NCBI GenBank assembly: GCA_026400835.1
Contig: JAPLOA010000099.1
Coordinates: 1 to 37,241, forward strand
Reading direction: 5' to 3'
DNA length: 37,241 nucleotides
DNA from: Planctomycetales bacterium
GTDB lineage: Bacteria; Planctomycetota; Planctomycetia; Planctomycetales; Planctomycetaceae
The translations under genes and the position numbers were made by a program. Each line of letters starts with the position of its first letter. Position 1 is the stretch's first letter. Positions 1 to 8,200 of the stretch are shown here, one piece after another. The notes below the pieces were generated by a model, which made no database searches, had not been told where the DNA came from, and was given only the letters and a program-made list of their open reading frames with translations.

Positions 1-18
1 TGCCAGTTTCCACATCCA

Positions 19-145
19 AATCCCTCAACAGTGTGTATACTCATCCGTGGCCTCGCTGTGTTTCCGTAAGTTGTTCGTTGACATCAACTTCTACGCAGCG
101 ATGGCCCTTTCATTTGAACCAGTTATGAATAATCCGGGTTTAACG
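19..145. repeat. Left arm of 127-bp terminal inverted repeat
   Basis: Positions 19-145 are an exact reverse complement of the last 127 bases of the window (37115-37241). The match breaks at 146 on this side; on the other side the partner reaches the physical end of the window, so the true repeat may be longer. The last two codons of the DJ-1 gene lie inside it. The exact length of 127 equals a common de Bruijn k-mer size, so the contig probably stops where the assembly graph met this repeated sequence. The sequence contains TATGAATAATCCGGGTT, which could be the edge of an insertion sequence, but no transposase is present to confirm it. Confidence 0.9.
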
Positions 146-706
146 CCGAGCCGCCTCAAGCAACTTAATCCATGGCCCGACATAGTGACCGTTGTCGTGG
201 AATGTTCGGCCGCTGATGAGGTTTCCGTCGATCACGCAGGGCTCATTCACAAAGATACCGCCGCAAACTTCCAGATCAAAGCGGCACTTCAGGACAGTCG
301 CCATCCGCCGACCGCGGACACAGTCGGCATAAGCGGGAATCTCGACGCCGTGACAAACGCTGGCGATCGGCTTATTCGTCGCAAAGAAGTGCTTTGTTGC
401 ACGAACCAGGTCCTGGTCATACCGAATATACTCAGGCGCGCGTCCTCCCGAAAACATGATACCGGCATACTCTTCCTCTTTGATATCGCGGAACGCAATG
501 TCAGCTTCGATTGAGTAGCCTTCCCACTCCTTCGTGATCGTCCAGCCCGGTTTCACTTCATGCAGAACCATCTGGTATCGACGTTTCTCAGGAGCAGCCA
601 CCACTGGAACAAAACCAGCTTCGATCAGACGGTAATAAGGGTACATCGTGTCGAGCGTTTCCGTGGCGTCGCCAACGATGATGAGCACTTTGTTGCTGGA
701 TGACAT
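140..706 (-). CDS. DJ-1/PfpI family protein
   Basis: A 188-aa single-domain protein of the DJ-1/PfpI (class I glutamine amidotransferase-like) superfamily. The nucleophile elbow is visible as ASVCHG with Cys118 followed by His119, and an upstream glycine-rich GGRAPEY segment carries the acidic residue (Glu92) expected to pair with the cysteine. Family members act as proteases, chaperones, glyoxalase or deglycase-like enzymes, or oxidative-stress proteins; the substrate cannot be read from sequence. Length is normal for the family and there is no signal peptide, so it is probably cytosolic. AGAAGGA lies about 8 nt upstream of the ATG and supports the start. The next gene upstream (864-1805) is on the same strand but 157 bp away, with hairpins between, so this is likely a separate transcript. 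Confidence 0.88.
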   Translation of the reverse strand: MSSSNKVLIIVGDATETLDTMYPYYRLIEAGFVPVVAAPEKRRYQMVLHEVKPGWTITKEWEGYSIEADIAFRDIKEEEYAGIMFSGGRAPEYIRYDQDLVRATKHFFATNKPIASVCHGVEIPAYADCVRGRRMATVLKCRFDLEVCGGIFVNEPCVIDGNLISGRTFHDNGHYVGPWIKLLEAARR

Positions 707-746
707 TGTTGGATCCTTCTAATACGTTTTGTGAGCAGTTCAGACC

Positions 747-809
747 GTAGTGTTGGCTTCAGCCAACTTTCGTCCGGAGATTTAATGCAGAGTGCCGACT
801 GAAGTCGAC
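747..809 (+). repeat. Two REP-like hairpins; first has 5' GTAG
   Basis: GTAG at 747-750 is followed after one base by the palindrome GTTGGCTTCAGCCAAC (752-767; 6-bp stem, TTCA loop). This is the same layout as the hairpin A units near the transposase at 28.2-29.2 kb. A second hairpin (794-809, GCCGAC/GTCGAC, TGAA loop, one mismatch) lies in opposite orientation 26 bp on. The pair sits between two minus-strand genes and looks like a degenerate BIME-type pair; membership of the 28-kb family is inferred from the shared GTAG and loop. Confidence 0.55.
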
Positions 810-863
810 ACGACCAACTCAATCAACAACCCACGGATGTCTTTCCGGGACAGCTGCGAAACA

Positions 864-1805
864 TCAAATTGCAACGCTCTTCAATCGTTCGGCCAGATAT
901 TCACGTGACTTATTGATCTCGGCCGTGACCTCCTGAGCCGTCTCCAGAATCGGGATGCCTCTGGGAACCGGATGCATGAAGATTTCTGTCCATCCCTGAT
1001 ACTTGATGTCTATGAGTGCTTTCACCAGCGGACCAAAATCCAGTGGACCCCGGCCCGGCATCTGAAGCAGCTCCTGTTCCTTCGGCAGCCTGGTCATACA
1101 ACCATCGCCGTGCTGCCAGGCATAAAACATCTGCAGGCTGCTGCCGAGTTCTCGAATGAGTGCGGCTAGTTGTTCGGCGTCCTGCGGCAGATGATAGGGC
1201 GCGAGAGCAATGCCCAGATTCGCCGAAGGTCGTAGTTCGTTCAGATAACGAATACCGTCCGCCGTTTCGAAGAGATCGTTTGCATGATTCTCGATCGCAA
1301 CTATGACACCGTTTTCTTCTGCAACCGCCAAATGTGGCTTCATGTTCTCGACAAAAGTTGCCACGGCTTTTTTCAGCTCCGCTCCCGCGAGACCTTTCTG
1401 GCCAGTGCCAGCGGTAATGATCAGCGGACAGCCAAGGCGTTTGGCGAGTCGCATGTCATCCTGAAGCTTGAAAGGTCCAAGCGGATACTGTGTCAGGCAG
1501 CCGACCTGAAGCTTATGCTTCTGCAGCATGCTGAGGAACAACTCCTCACCCATGTCCTGCAACTGCTCACGCTGATTCCCGTGCCGCTTCGGCCAGATAT
1601 CAATATGCGAGGCACCACATTGAGTGACCTCGGGCAGGATCTCGCCCAGATACATGTAACCGTACATGCACGAAGCCACGATATACTTGAAGTCGAAACC
1701 GGCCGCCGCAGAGGCCATTGCACTGTCTGTCAGATGAGGCAAGCACTGTGAACCGCAGGCGGCAGCAACAGCCGCAAGGAAAGACCGGCGCGTGGGAATG
1801 CTCAT
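864..1805 (-). CDS. Tat-exported sugar phosphate isomerase/epimerase-like TIM barrel
   Basis: A 313-aa protein that fits the xylose-isomerase-like TIM-barrel family (AP endonuclease 2 superfamily; hydroxypyruvate isomerase and sugar phosphate epimerase relatives). The N-terminus has a twin-arginine signal (TRRSFLAAVAAA, residues 5-16), so it is predicted to be exported folded, a common arrangement in planctomycetes. Typical barrel elements are visible: HIDIWPKRHG near residue 67-76, VIVAIENHAND around 163-173 with the Glu/His expected at the metal site, and a late WTEIFMHPV strand. AGGAAAACAC precedes the ATG. The real substrate is unknown. Neighbours on both sides are separated by palindromic repeats, so it is probably transcribed alone. 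Confidence 0.85.
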   Translation of the reverse strand: MSIPTRRSFLAAVAAACGSQCLPHLTDSAMASAAAGFDFKYIVASCMYGYMYLGEILPEVTQCGASHIDIWPKRHGNQREQLQDMGEELFLSMLQKHKLQVGCLTQYPLGPFKLQDDMRLAKRLGCPLIITAGTGQKGLAGAELKKAVATFVENMKPHLAVAEENGVIVAIENHANDLFETADGIRYLNELRPSANLGIALAPYHLPQDAEQLAALIRELGSSLQMFYAWQHGDGCMTRLPKEQELLQMPGRGPLDFGPLVKALIDIKYQGWTEIFMHPVPRGIPILETAQEVTAEINKSREYLAERLKSVAI

Positions 1806-1850
1806 GGTGTTTTCCTGAGTAACAGCCCGAAATCATTCTCTTATTTACCG

Positions 1851-1910
1851 CTTGAGCCTGAGGCGTCAGGCGATTCTACAGGAAAAATCGGCTAGCGTCT
1901 CAGGCTCAAG
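1851..1910. repeat. Imperfect inverted repeat, 25-bp arms
   Basis: Left arm 1851-1875 begins CTTGAGCCTGAG and right arm 1886-1910 ends CTCAGGCTCAAG; the arms pair over 25 bp with about five mismatches around a 10-nt loop. It lies just upstream of the Tat-exported isomerase gene and downstream of the zinc-ribbon gene, both on the minus strand. There is no T-run, so it is not an obvious intrinsic terminator. It resembles dispersed planctomycete intergenic repeats, but only this copy is in the window. Confidence 0.75.
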
Positions 1911-2000
1911 TGAATGTGGTTTGCTCGCTTCTGTGCAAGCCGTCGAACCGCCTCTGCGGTCAAACTCTAAGGTAGCTTAAGCAGATGAACTGCCTCGAAG

Positions 2001-2126
2001 CTACGCTTTCTTCTGAACCATGTGGCAGGTCTTGCAGCGAGCGGCAGCGCGGACAATCTTGCCGCACTTTGGGCATCGCTTGGATTTCTTAAGGATTTTT
2101 GCCTTTGTGCGAGGACGTTGAACCAT
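2001..2126 (-). CDS. 41-aa basic zinc-ribbon protein
   Basis: A short gene: the minus strand reads MVQRPRTKAKILKKSKR, then CPKCGK, then RCKTCHMVQKKA and TAG. Four metal-ligand positions are evident (CPKC and CKTC, with an adjacent His), separated by nine residues, which fits a small zinc ribbon. The protein is very basic, with a Lys/Arg-rich first half, which suggests nucleic-acid or ribosome binding, but it does not match a ribosomal protein I can name. A good ribosome-binding site (GGGAGA, about 6 nt upstream of ATG) and the ligand pattern support it as a real gene despite its size. It is divergent from the SGNH hydrolase gene at 2233, so the 106 bp between them should hold two promoters or ribosome-binding sites. 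Confidence 0.8.
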   Translation of the reverse strand: MVQRPRTKAKILKKSKRCPKCGKIVRAAARCKTCHMVQKKA

Positions 2127-2232
2127 TAGTTTTCTCCCGAAAGGGTGTTGGCGTACGATGGAAAGCGGGGCACTTTAATGGCCCGGCGATATTTCGACAA
2201 TCGTATCCTGAACAGATCCCCGGGAGTTTTCG

Positions 2233-3324
2233 ATGCTGCTGCTGTGGCTGGATACCAGTTATCTCGTCGGATTAGCCTTATGGATGGCGTTCCTGCTGGT
2301 CAATCTCGTCTGGCTGCTCCGTCGGCGTCGTGCGGCTCGGAAGAAATCCGGGACTTCGAAGAATTCTCTACGTTCTCGAATGCTGGGATTCGGCTTTGGA
2401 CTTTGGTTTCTCTTCGCTTCCTTGACGGCTGCAGAGCTCATCTTTGCCCTGTTTGTAGATCATTCTGAAGCTTTTAACGCGAGCATGATCGCGAAACGCT
2501 GGTTTCAGGTGCATTTCGATTCGCAGCGAAACGATGACGGTTTTCGTGAACGACGGCTTCTGGCCACGCCTCTTCCCGAAGGCGTCAGTCGCATTCTTTT
2601 CCTCGGCGACAGTTTTACAGCCGGGCACGGTGTTAACAATATCGATGATCGGTTCACTGAACGCCTGGAAGTCCTGCTGAACTCCGGAAAGAAGCCTGAG
2701 TACCAGGTTTACAACATGGGAGAACCGGGATTTGAGATCTCCATGATTCGCGCCATGGAAAGTGCGGTGCTGGAAAAAGAGTACCCCGTTCAGACTCTGA
2801 TCTATTGTTACATGATGAATGACATCGAAGGTTACGATCCGAAGACGAACGCAGCGATTGAGGAGATCGGCAACAGACGTCAGACCGGAAGCTGGCTCGT
2901 CTCTCACAGTTATTTCATCAACTGGATGTACCATCGCTGGGTTCAGTACTCGGCCGGATCGTCTGTCGACTATTTCCCCCACCTCGTGGAATCCTACAAC
3001 AGTCCGCCATGGGATGCCGTTAAGAATGAACTCGATAGCATGGCTGCGATGAGTAAAGAGAAAGGCGTAGAGTTTCGTCTTGTGATCTTCCCCTTTATGC
3101 ACAATCTTGGCCCTGATTATCCGTTCCAGAAAGCTCATGAGAACCTTGTCGCATGGGCTAACAACAAGAACGTGCCGGTGCTCGACATGATGCCGATCTT
3201 TGCATCGCATGTTTCAGAGAAGCTGACAGTGAATGCGTTCGACAATCATCCGAACGAACGAGCCCATCGGATCATTGCTGAAGAGATTTTCAAGTGGCTG
3301 CAGGAAGATCCATCCGAGCTATAA
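2233..3324 (+). CDS. Membrane-anchored SGNH/GDSL hydrolase
   Basis: A 363-aa protein with two N-terminal hydrophobic segments (residues about 2-29 and 50-76) separated by an Arg/Lys-rich stretch, then an SGNH hydrolase domain from about 118. Block I is GDSFTAGHG with the nucleophilic Ser, the oxyanion Gly and Asn lie in NMGEPGF and YMMND, and block V is DNHPNERAH with the catalytic Asp and His. This makes it an esterase or acyl-transfer enzyme acting at the membrane; relatives act on acetylated polysaccharide, lipid or peptidoglycan. The substrate is unknown. GGGAG sits about 7 nt before the ATG. The 220 bp to tatD downstream hold no other gene that I could support. Confidence 0.85.
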   Translation: MLLLWLDTSYLVGLALWMAFLLVNLVWLLRRRRAARKKSGTSKNSLRSRMLGFGFGLWFLFASLTAAELIFALFVDHSEAFNASMIAKRWFQVHFDSQRNDDGFRERRLLATPLPEGVSRILFLGDSFTAGHGVNNIDDRFTERLEVLLNSGKKPEYQVYNMGEPGFEISMIRAMESAVLEKEYPVQTLIYCYMMNDIEGYDPKTNAAIEEIGNRRQTGSWLVSHSYFINWMYHRWVQYSAGSSVDYFPHLVESYNSPPWDAVKNELDSMAAMSKEKGVEFRLVIFPFMHNLGPDYPFQKAHENLVAWANNKNVPVLDMMPIFASHVSEKLTVNAFDNHPNERAHRIIAEEIFKWLQEDPSEL

Positions 3325-3544
3325 ACACGACGGCCCTCGGCAGTCACTTTGGCCCCGAGTGTCGTAGCGGAAGCCGTCAGTGCTTTCGGTACACTGCATT
3401 TTTGAATCCTACGCCGAAACGCTCAGCACCAGAATTCGAGCTTTTGAACCCGTCTGGTGGACGGTCGCACAATTGTTACGTACCCTGCGCGTCTGTGCTC
3501 CTGTCCGCTGTGAATCTATGCTGAAACGTAAAGACAACTGACTC

Positions 3545-4321
3545 ATGGCAAGTCCCCTGATCGATACTCATTGCCATCTGGATTCTGAGGGATTTCATCA
3601 GGAGATCGATCTGGTGATTCAGCGTGCTCAGGAGAGCGGCCTCGAACGCATGATATCCATCGGGACGACGTTGGAGACCAGTCAGGCTGCGATTCTGCTT
3701 TCGAATCGTTATTCGTGTGTCTCCGCTGCGGCTGGCATTCATCCCAACTATGTTCAGGAAGCCAGGCCCACCGACTGGGCTCAAATCGAAGAGCTGGTTC
3801 GACATCCTCATGTCGTAGCCGTTGGCGAGACCGGTCTCGACAAATACTGGGACAAAGCCCCTCTCGACGTTCAACAGGACTATTTCGTACGGCACATCCA
3901 TTTGTCACGGCGAGTGCAAAAGCCGTTCGTTGTTCATTGCCGCGAAGCGGAAGCAGAAGTGCTCGCGGTTCTGCAGAGTGAATCAGGCGAGAAGCCAATG
4001 CAGGGTGTGATGCATTCTTTCTGCGGGAAACTGGAGACGGCACAGATTTGTCTCAGTCTTGGACTCTACATTTCCTTCGCCGGGATGCTCACCTTTCGAA
4101 AGAACGAAGATCTGCGCGCGGTCGCCAAACAAATTCCGCTGGATCGACTTTTGGTTGAAACCGATGCTCCGTATCTGGCGCCATTGCCTTATCGAGGCAA
4201 ACGTAACGAACCTTCCTGGGTTCACTACACCAACGAATGCCTGGCTCAGATTCATGGTCTGACGCCTGATGAGATGGCTGAGCAGACAACCTTAAACGCA
4301 CGACGCCTGTTTTCGATTTGA
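3545..4321 (+). CDS. tatD: TatD family metal-dependent DNase
   Basis: A 258-aa TIM-barrel metallohydrolase of the TatD/YcfH family. The metal ligands are all visible: the N-terminal DTHCHLD (His-x-His), GETGLDKYW with the bridging Glu, VVHCRE, MHSFCG, and the late ETDAPYLAP with the catalytic Asp. The C-terminal YRGKRNEP motif is also typical. TatD enzymes are Mg-dependent 3'-5' exonucleases active in DNA repair and in DNA degradation under stress; some relatives remove D-amino acids from tRNA. Length is normal. The Shine-Dalgarno before the ATG is weak. The gene converges on the DinB-like gene, with a likely terminator between them. Confidence 0.93.
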   Translation: MASPLIDTHCHLDSEGFHQEIDLVIQRAQESGLERMISIGTTLETSQAAILLSNRYSCVSAAAGIHPNYVQEARPTDWAQIEELVRHPHVVAVGETGLDKYWDKAPLDVQQDYFVRHIHLSRRVQKPFVVHCREAEAEVLAVLQSESGEKPMQGVMHSFCGKLETAQICLSLGLYISFAGMLTFRKNEDLRAVAKQIPLDRLLVETDAPYLAPLPYRGKRNEPSWVHYTNECLAQIHGLTPDEMAEQTTLNARRLFSI

Positions 4322-4377
4322 ATCCTGACATTCTGAGTCTGAAGATTTCAAACGTGTGAACCTGCAAACGCCAAAAG

Positions 4378-4411
4378 GCGGCAGAGAATCACTGCATTGC
4401 CGCAGTTTTTT
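4378..4411 (+). terminator. Possible intrinsic terminator for tatD
   Basis: GCGGCA (4378-4383) can pair with TGCCGC (4398-4403), followed by AGTTTTTT. The stem is only 6 bp and the loop 14 nt, so this is a modest candidate. It overlaps the last codons of the convergent DinB-like gene. Confidence 0.4.
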
Positions 4412-4853
4412 CGTTGATAAACTTAACGTGATGCGGAATGTGGCTCGTGATGCGTTCCAGCAGCGTTTCCAGTGTCAGTGGACCGGATTCCGAGTGCACT
4501 CCGGTTCTTTGAAAATCTTCGACATCGGTCTGGCGGAGAATCCGGGCCATTTGTTTACGGACGAGGGCAATCAGGTTCAGCTCTTCGTGAACATCTCGGA
4601 TCTCATAGTGCAGGCCGGATGCAAAGACGTCCGGGTCTCCGCCGAACATCGTCGGATTGTCTTCGACAAGTACTCGCTTCATCCGATCCGCGTAGATAGG
4701 TTCAAAATCGGCAAGGTGGCAAACGACCTGTCGAATGGACCACTTGCCCGGTACCGGATGCAGCCCATACTGACTTTCCTGCGCTTTCGCGACGGCTGCT
4801 CGAAGCAGTTCCGGGCCTTGTTCATATTGCTGCAGAAGCTGATCCAGTGTCAT
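4389..4853 (-). CDS. DinB/YfiT-like superfamily protein
   Basis: A 154-aa four-helix-bundle protein of the DinB/YfiT superfamily. The three expected metal-ligand histidines are present: His46 in CHLADFE, and His138 and His142 in HIPHH near the C-terminus. The WSIRQVVCHLADFE segment is characteristic. Members include thiol S-transferases such as bacillithiol or mycothiol transferases and many proteins of unknown role; the thiol or substrate cannot be decided here. Length is typical. No strong ribosome-binding site is seen before the ATG. The gene stands alone: convergent with tatD, and separated from the PSD1 gene by about 400 bp. Confidence 0.8.
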   Translation of the reverse strand: MTLDQLLQQYEQGPELLRAAVAKAQESQYGLHPVPGKWSIRQVVCHLADFEPIYADRMKRVLVEDNPTMFGGDPDVFASGLHYEIRDVHEELNLIALVRKQMARILRQTDVEDFQRTGVHSESGPLTLETLLERITSHIPHHVKFINEKTAAMQ

Positions 4854-4977
4854 TCAAATTGGTCCAACTCGGGGGCTGCGATGATGTTTCATGCGTGAGT
4901 GGTACGTCGAACCGCTACGCCTGACTTGAGAAATAGTCCCAAATCAACTTCCGGATGTTGCTATGTCTTGAAATCCC

Positions 4978-5055
4978 AACGCGAGACGTCAGTGAGGGAT
5001 TGAGCTGTGCCGTTTTACAAGTGTCTCCGTAAATCCCTCGCTGACGCGTCGGGTT
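4978..5055. repeat. GCGTCAGCGAGGGATT-type inverted repeat, copy 1
   Basis: The left arm (AACGCGAGACGTCAGTGAGGG and following TT) and the right arm (AATCCCTCGCTGACGCGTC and following GGGTT) are imperfect reverse complements around a loop of about 30 nt. Related copies occur at 8815-8885 and 23175-23251. This copy lies in the 404-bp gap 4854-5257 between the DinB-like and PSD1 genes, where I see no gene. When such repeats fall in frame they encode peptides like TRSVSEG or NPKRQRG, which I recognise from planctomycete hypothetical proteins. Confidence 0.8.
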
Positions 5056-5257
5056 ATGGTAATTCCCTGTGTTTTTGCACCGTTGATCTCCCCCAGTCTT
5101 GAAAGGCGCAACTTCAAAACTGACGCTTCGAGTTGGGATAATCGGAACTCACGTCGGGACTATCCCCATGTCAGAAACTGCCGAACAAACAACTTTCCAT
5201 ATGTCCCTGTGAAGTCTCATCGAATATGAGATAAAACACAAGCACCGCGAATTCGCG

Positions 5258-8200
5258 TCAGTCAACAAACATAAATTCGTTGGAACACATCAACACCTGC
5301 GCCAGTTGCTCCAGAGGCGTCAGCAGATTGACAGTGTTTCGCGGAAAGTCGGCTTCGGAATTCCATTTCGTGGGCGGTGACTTTGCATTCGTTTTTACGG
5401 ACACTGGTTCCTCTCCTGAAGCCTCCGATAATTGGCAACGCCAGAAATATTGATCGGTGTTCAACACGTCGCCGATGTCGACCAGAAAATCCAAAGTATC
5501 CCCGGGCTCAACGGCGATGCTTTCAACATTCATCGCCACGGTTTGCTTGTGAGCTTTCGCCGACTGCAGGACTCCGGAACGTGAACTGACGATGAATGCT
5601 CGAACGCCATCGCCCGGTTCATGTTCATGAATCAATGCAGACGTAATCTTCAGCGTCATGGCTTTCGGAGCTGTCCAGCGGCGAATGACCGCATGCTGGC
5701 GATCATTGCCCGGATGCCCGCCAACAGCACTCAACTGAACCCAGCCCAGCGGTCCGTCCGGAAACGCCGGGCCACCTTGCCAGGCACTGCCACTGAAATG
5801 CGGCAGAGGTGTAAAGGAAGTAATCTTCTGAGTCGTCTCATCAATTGCTCCGAAGCCGTAGGACCAATCGGCCGCTGTCAGCACCGCTGGCTCAGCGGTC
5901 GGAGATTCTTCGCGAATAAGCTGCAAAGCATCCTCAAGCTGTGAGGCTGTCGGAGGTCTTTGAAGCGTTCGCAAATAGAGCTGCTGGATTTGTTCGGCCG
6001 GATCGGAAACATCAGCGACTGATCTCGCCATCGCCTTTGCACGTTCCAGAACAATCGGATGATTCATCAGAAACAACGACTGCTGCGGAACCGTCGTTTC
6101 ACTTCGCTGAGGAATGTGTAAATCCGGATTAGCGAAGTCGAACATTCGCAGTGTTCCCGGCAGAAACTGGCGATCAACCAGTCCATAGATGGTCCGCCGC
6201 ACTGGATAAGGAGGCGTGAATAATTCTGCCGGCTTGCCTCCCTGGCGAGCATCCAGTTCACCGGAAGTTGACAGCATGGAATCGCGCATCTCTTCAAAGG
6301 AAAGACGATGAGCATTCATGCGCCAAAGCAGTCGGTTGGATGGATCGACAGTCAATGCCTTTGAAAGCTGAGCTGGCTCCGTTGGTCCGAAAGAGCTTTG
6401 ACGAAACGCGGCCGAAGTCACAATCAGTCGATGCAGTTTTTTCAGGCTCCAGCCATCTGCGATAAACTTTTCCGTCAGCCAGTCCAGCAGTTCCGGATGA
6501 GACGGCGGATCTGCGCGAACGCCGAAATCTCCGGGCGTTGAAACGAGTCCTGTCCCAAAGTGATGTGCCCAGACTCGATTGACTATGACTCGCGCGGTCA
6601 GTGGATTGGAAGGATCGATGATCGCCTGAGCAAGCTCAAGTCGGCCGCTGCCGTGCTGAAATGGTTCACGATCCGGCCCACTGAGCAGTTTCAGGAACTG
6701 ACGCGGAACATCTTCTCCCTTATTCGCTGGGTTACCACGTTTGAAGACTCGTGGATTCACAGGGAAATCTCGATCACGCATGGTCACGGCAAATCGCGGC
6801 TGTGATGCCGTGTTAAGAATCGCACGATCCATCTCAACCTGGAGCTTCCATAATTCGTTACAGGTGCCGGAGTCAAAATCATACTCCGTGCTGACGATCG
6901 GCTCGTCCGGAACCGAACAGGGCCGACCCGGTAAATAAAGCACCTCGCGTAGTTGTTCATCAGCCGGATTACTAAATCCCTCGGGAAGCGGCTGGCCGTT
7001 AGTCTTCGCGGAATTCAGTTCGGTCTGCCACTGAGTATCACACTGCTGAAAGAGTGCTGCATAGCGTTGCACAACCTCTGTAAAGTTTCCGGGAGGCGAA
7101 GTGAAGGCTGCTGCGACGCGAGGATTCAATCGACTTGCATCCAGTGCTTTCAAAATGTCAGTCTCACTGGCTGCCTGTTGAGCAAAGTCATCAAGCGATA
7201 TGCGTCGATACGCGTGCCATGCGGCGAAGACAGGGTCTCCTGATTTTTCGGTATCCCGCAGATAGTCCCGCCAGCGATGAACGAACGACGGAAGTAAATC
7301 CGTCACTGCAAGAATCTGATCAAAGCCTTCTTCGGGATACTTACCCAGTTCCAGTTGAGCCTGCAGATAATCGCCGACGCGAGAACGCAGGCGAGCTTCT
7401 GTGGTGGCTCGACGTTCCGTGCGGGTCGACTCCATCGTAGCCAGACGCGCGGCATGTTCTTTCGCAAACGTTTCGTCAGCGGTTGCGATCGGAGGCAATG
7501 CAACAAGTTCCTCGCGAGAACTGTCGAAAACACCGTACAGAGAATAATAATCGGCAGTCGGAATCGGATCGTATTTGTGATCATGACACCGCGCGCATCC
7601 CACGGTTAACGACATCGTGCCTCGACAAACAACGTCAATTCGATCGTCAATAATGTCACGACGAACTCCCTGAAATCGTCGGCCGATGGTAAGAAATCCC
7701 ATCGCGGCCAGATCATTATCCGTTCGATCAGCAACTTGATCAGCTGCAATCTGCAGCAGCAGGAAACGATCATAGGGCATGTCGGAATTCAAAGCATTCA
7801 CGACCCAGTCACGATAGTTCCAGGCGTGAACCCAGAAGCGTTCTTCGCGACCGTAGACATAACCCTTCGTATCGGAGTACCGAGCAACATCCAGCCAATG
7901 CCGAGCCCATTGCTCACCATGTGCGGGTGAAGCCAGAAGTTGATCGATGAGTTTCTCATAAGCTTCAGGATCAGGATTGGCGAGGAACAGTTCGACGTCC
8001 TGTGGTGATGGAGGTAATCCCGTTAACGCATAGGACGCACGACGAATCAAAGTGCGACGATCTGTCTCTGGCGACATCTCGAGCCCTGCGGCATTCAGTC
8101 TGGCAAGCAAAAATGCGTCAACAGGCGTATGAGCTGACTGTGAGCTGTTCGCGACTTGTGGTGGCTCAAAATGCTGAACCGGCTGAAAGGCCCAGTGAGT

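Noticed and set aside
19-145. Identification of the terminal repeat as an IS1380-type insertion-sequence end
   Set aside because: The TATGAATAATCCGGGTT edge is suggestive, but there is no transposase or target duplication in the window, so it was not called.
2368-3210. 280-codon frame antisense to the SGNH hydrolase
   Set aside because: The sense strand carries all four SGNH blocks; this frame has none of any family.
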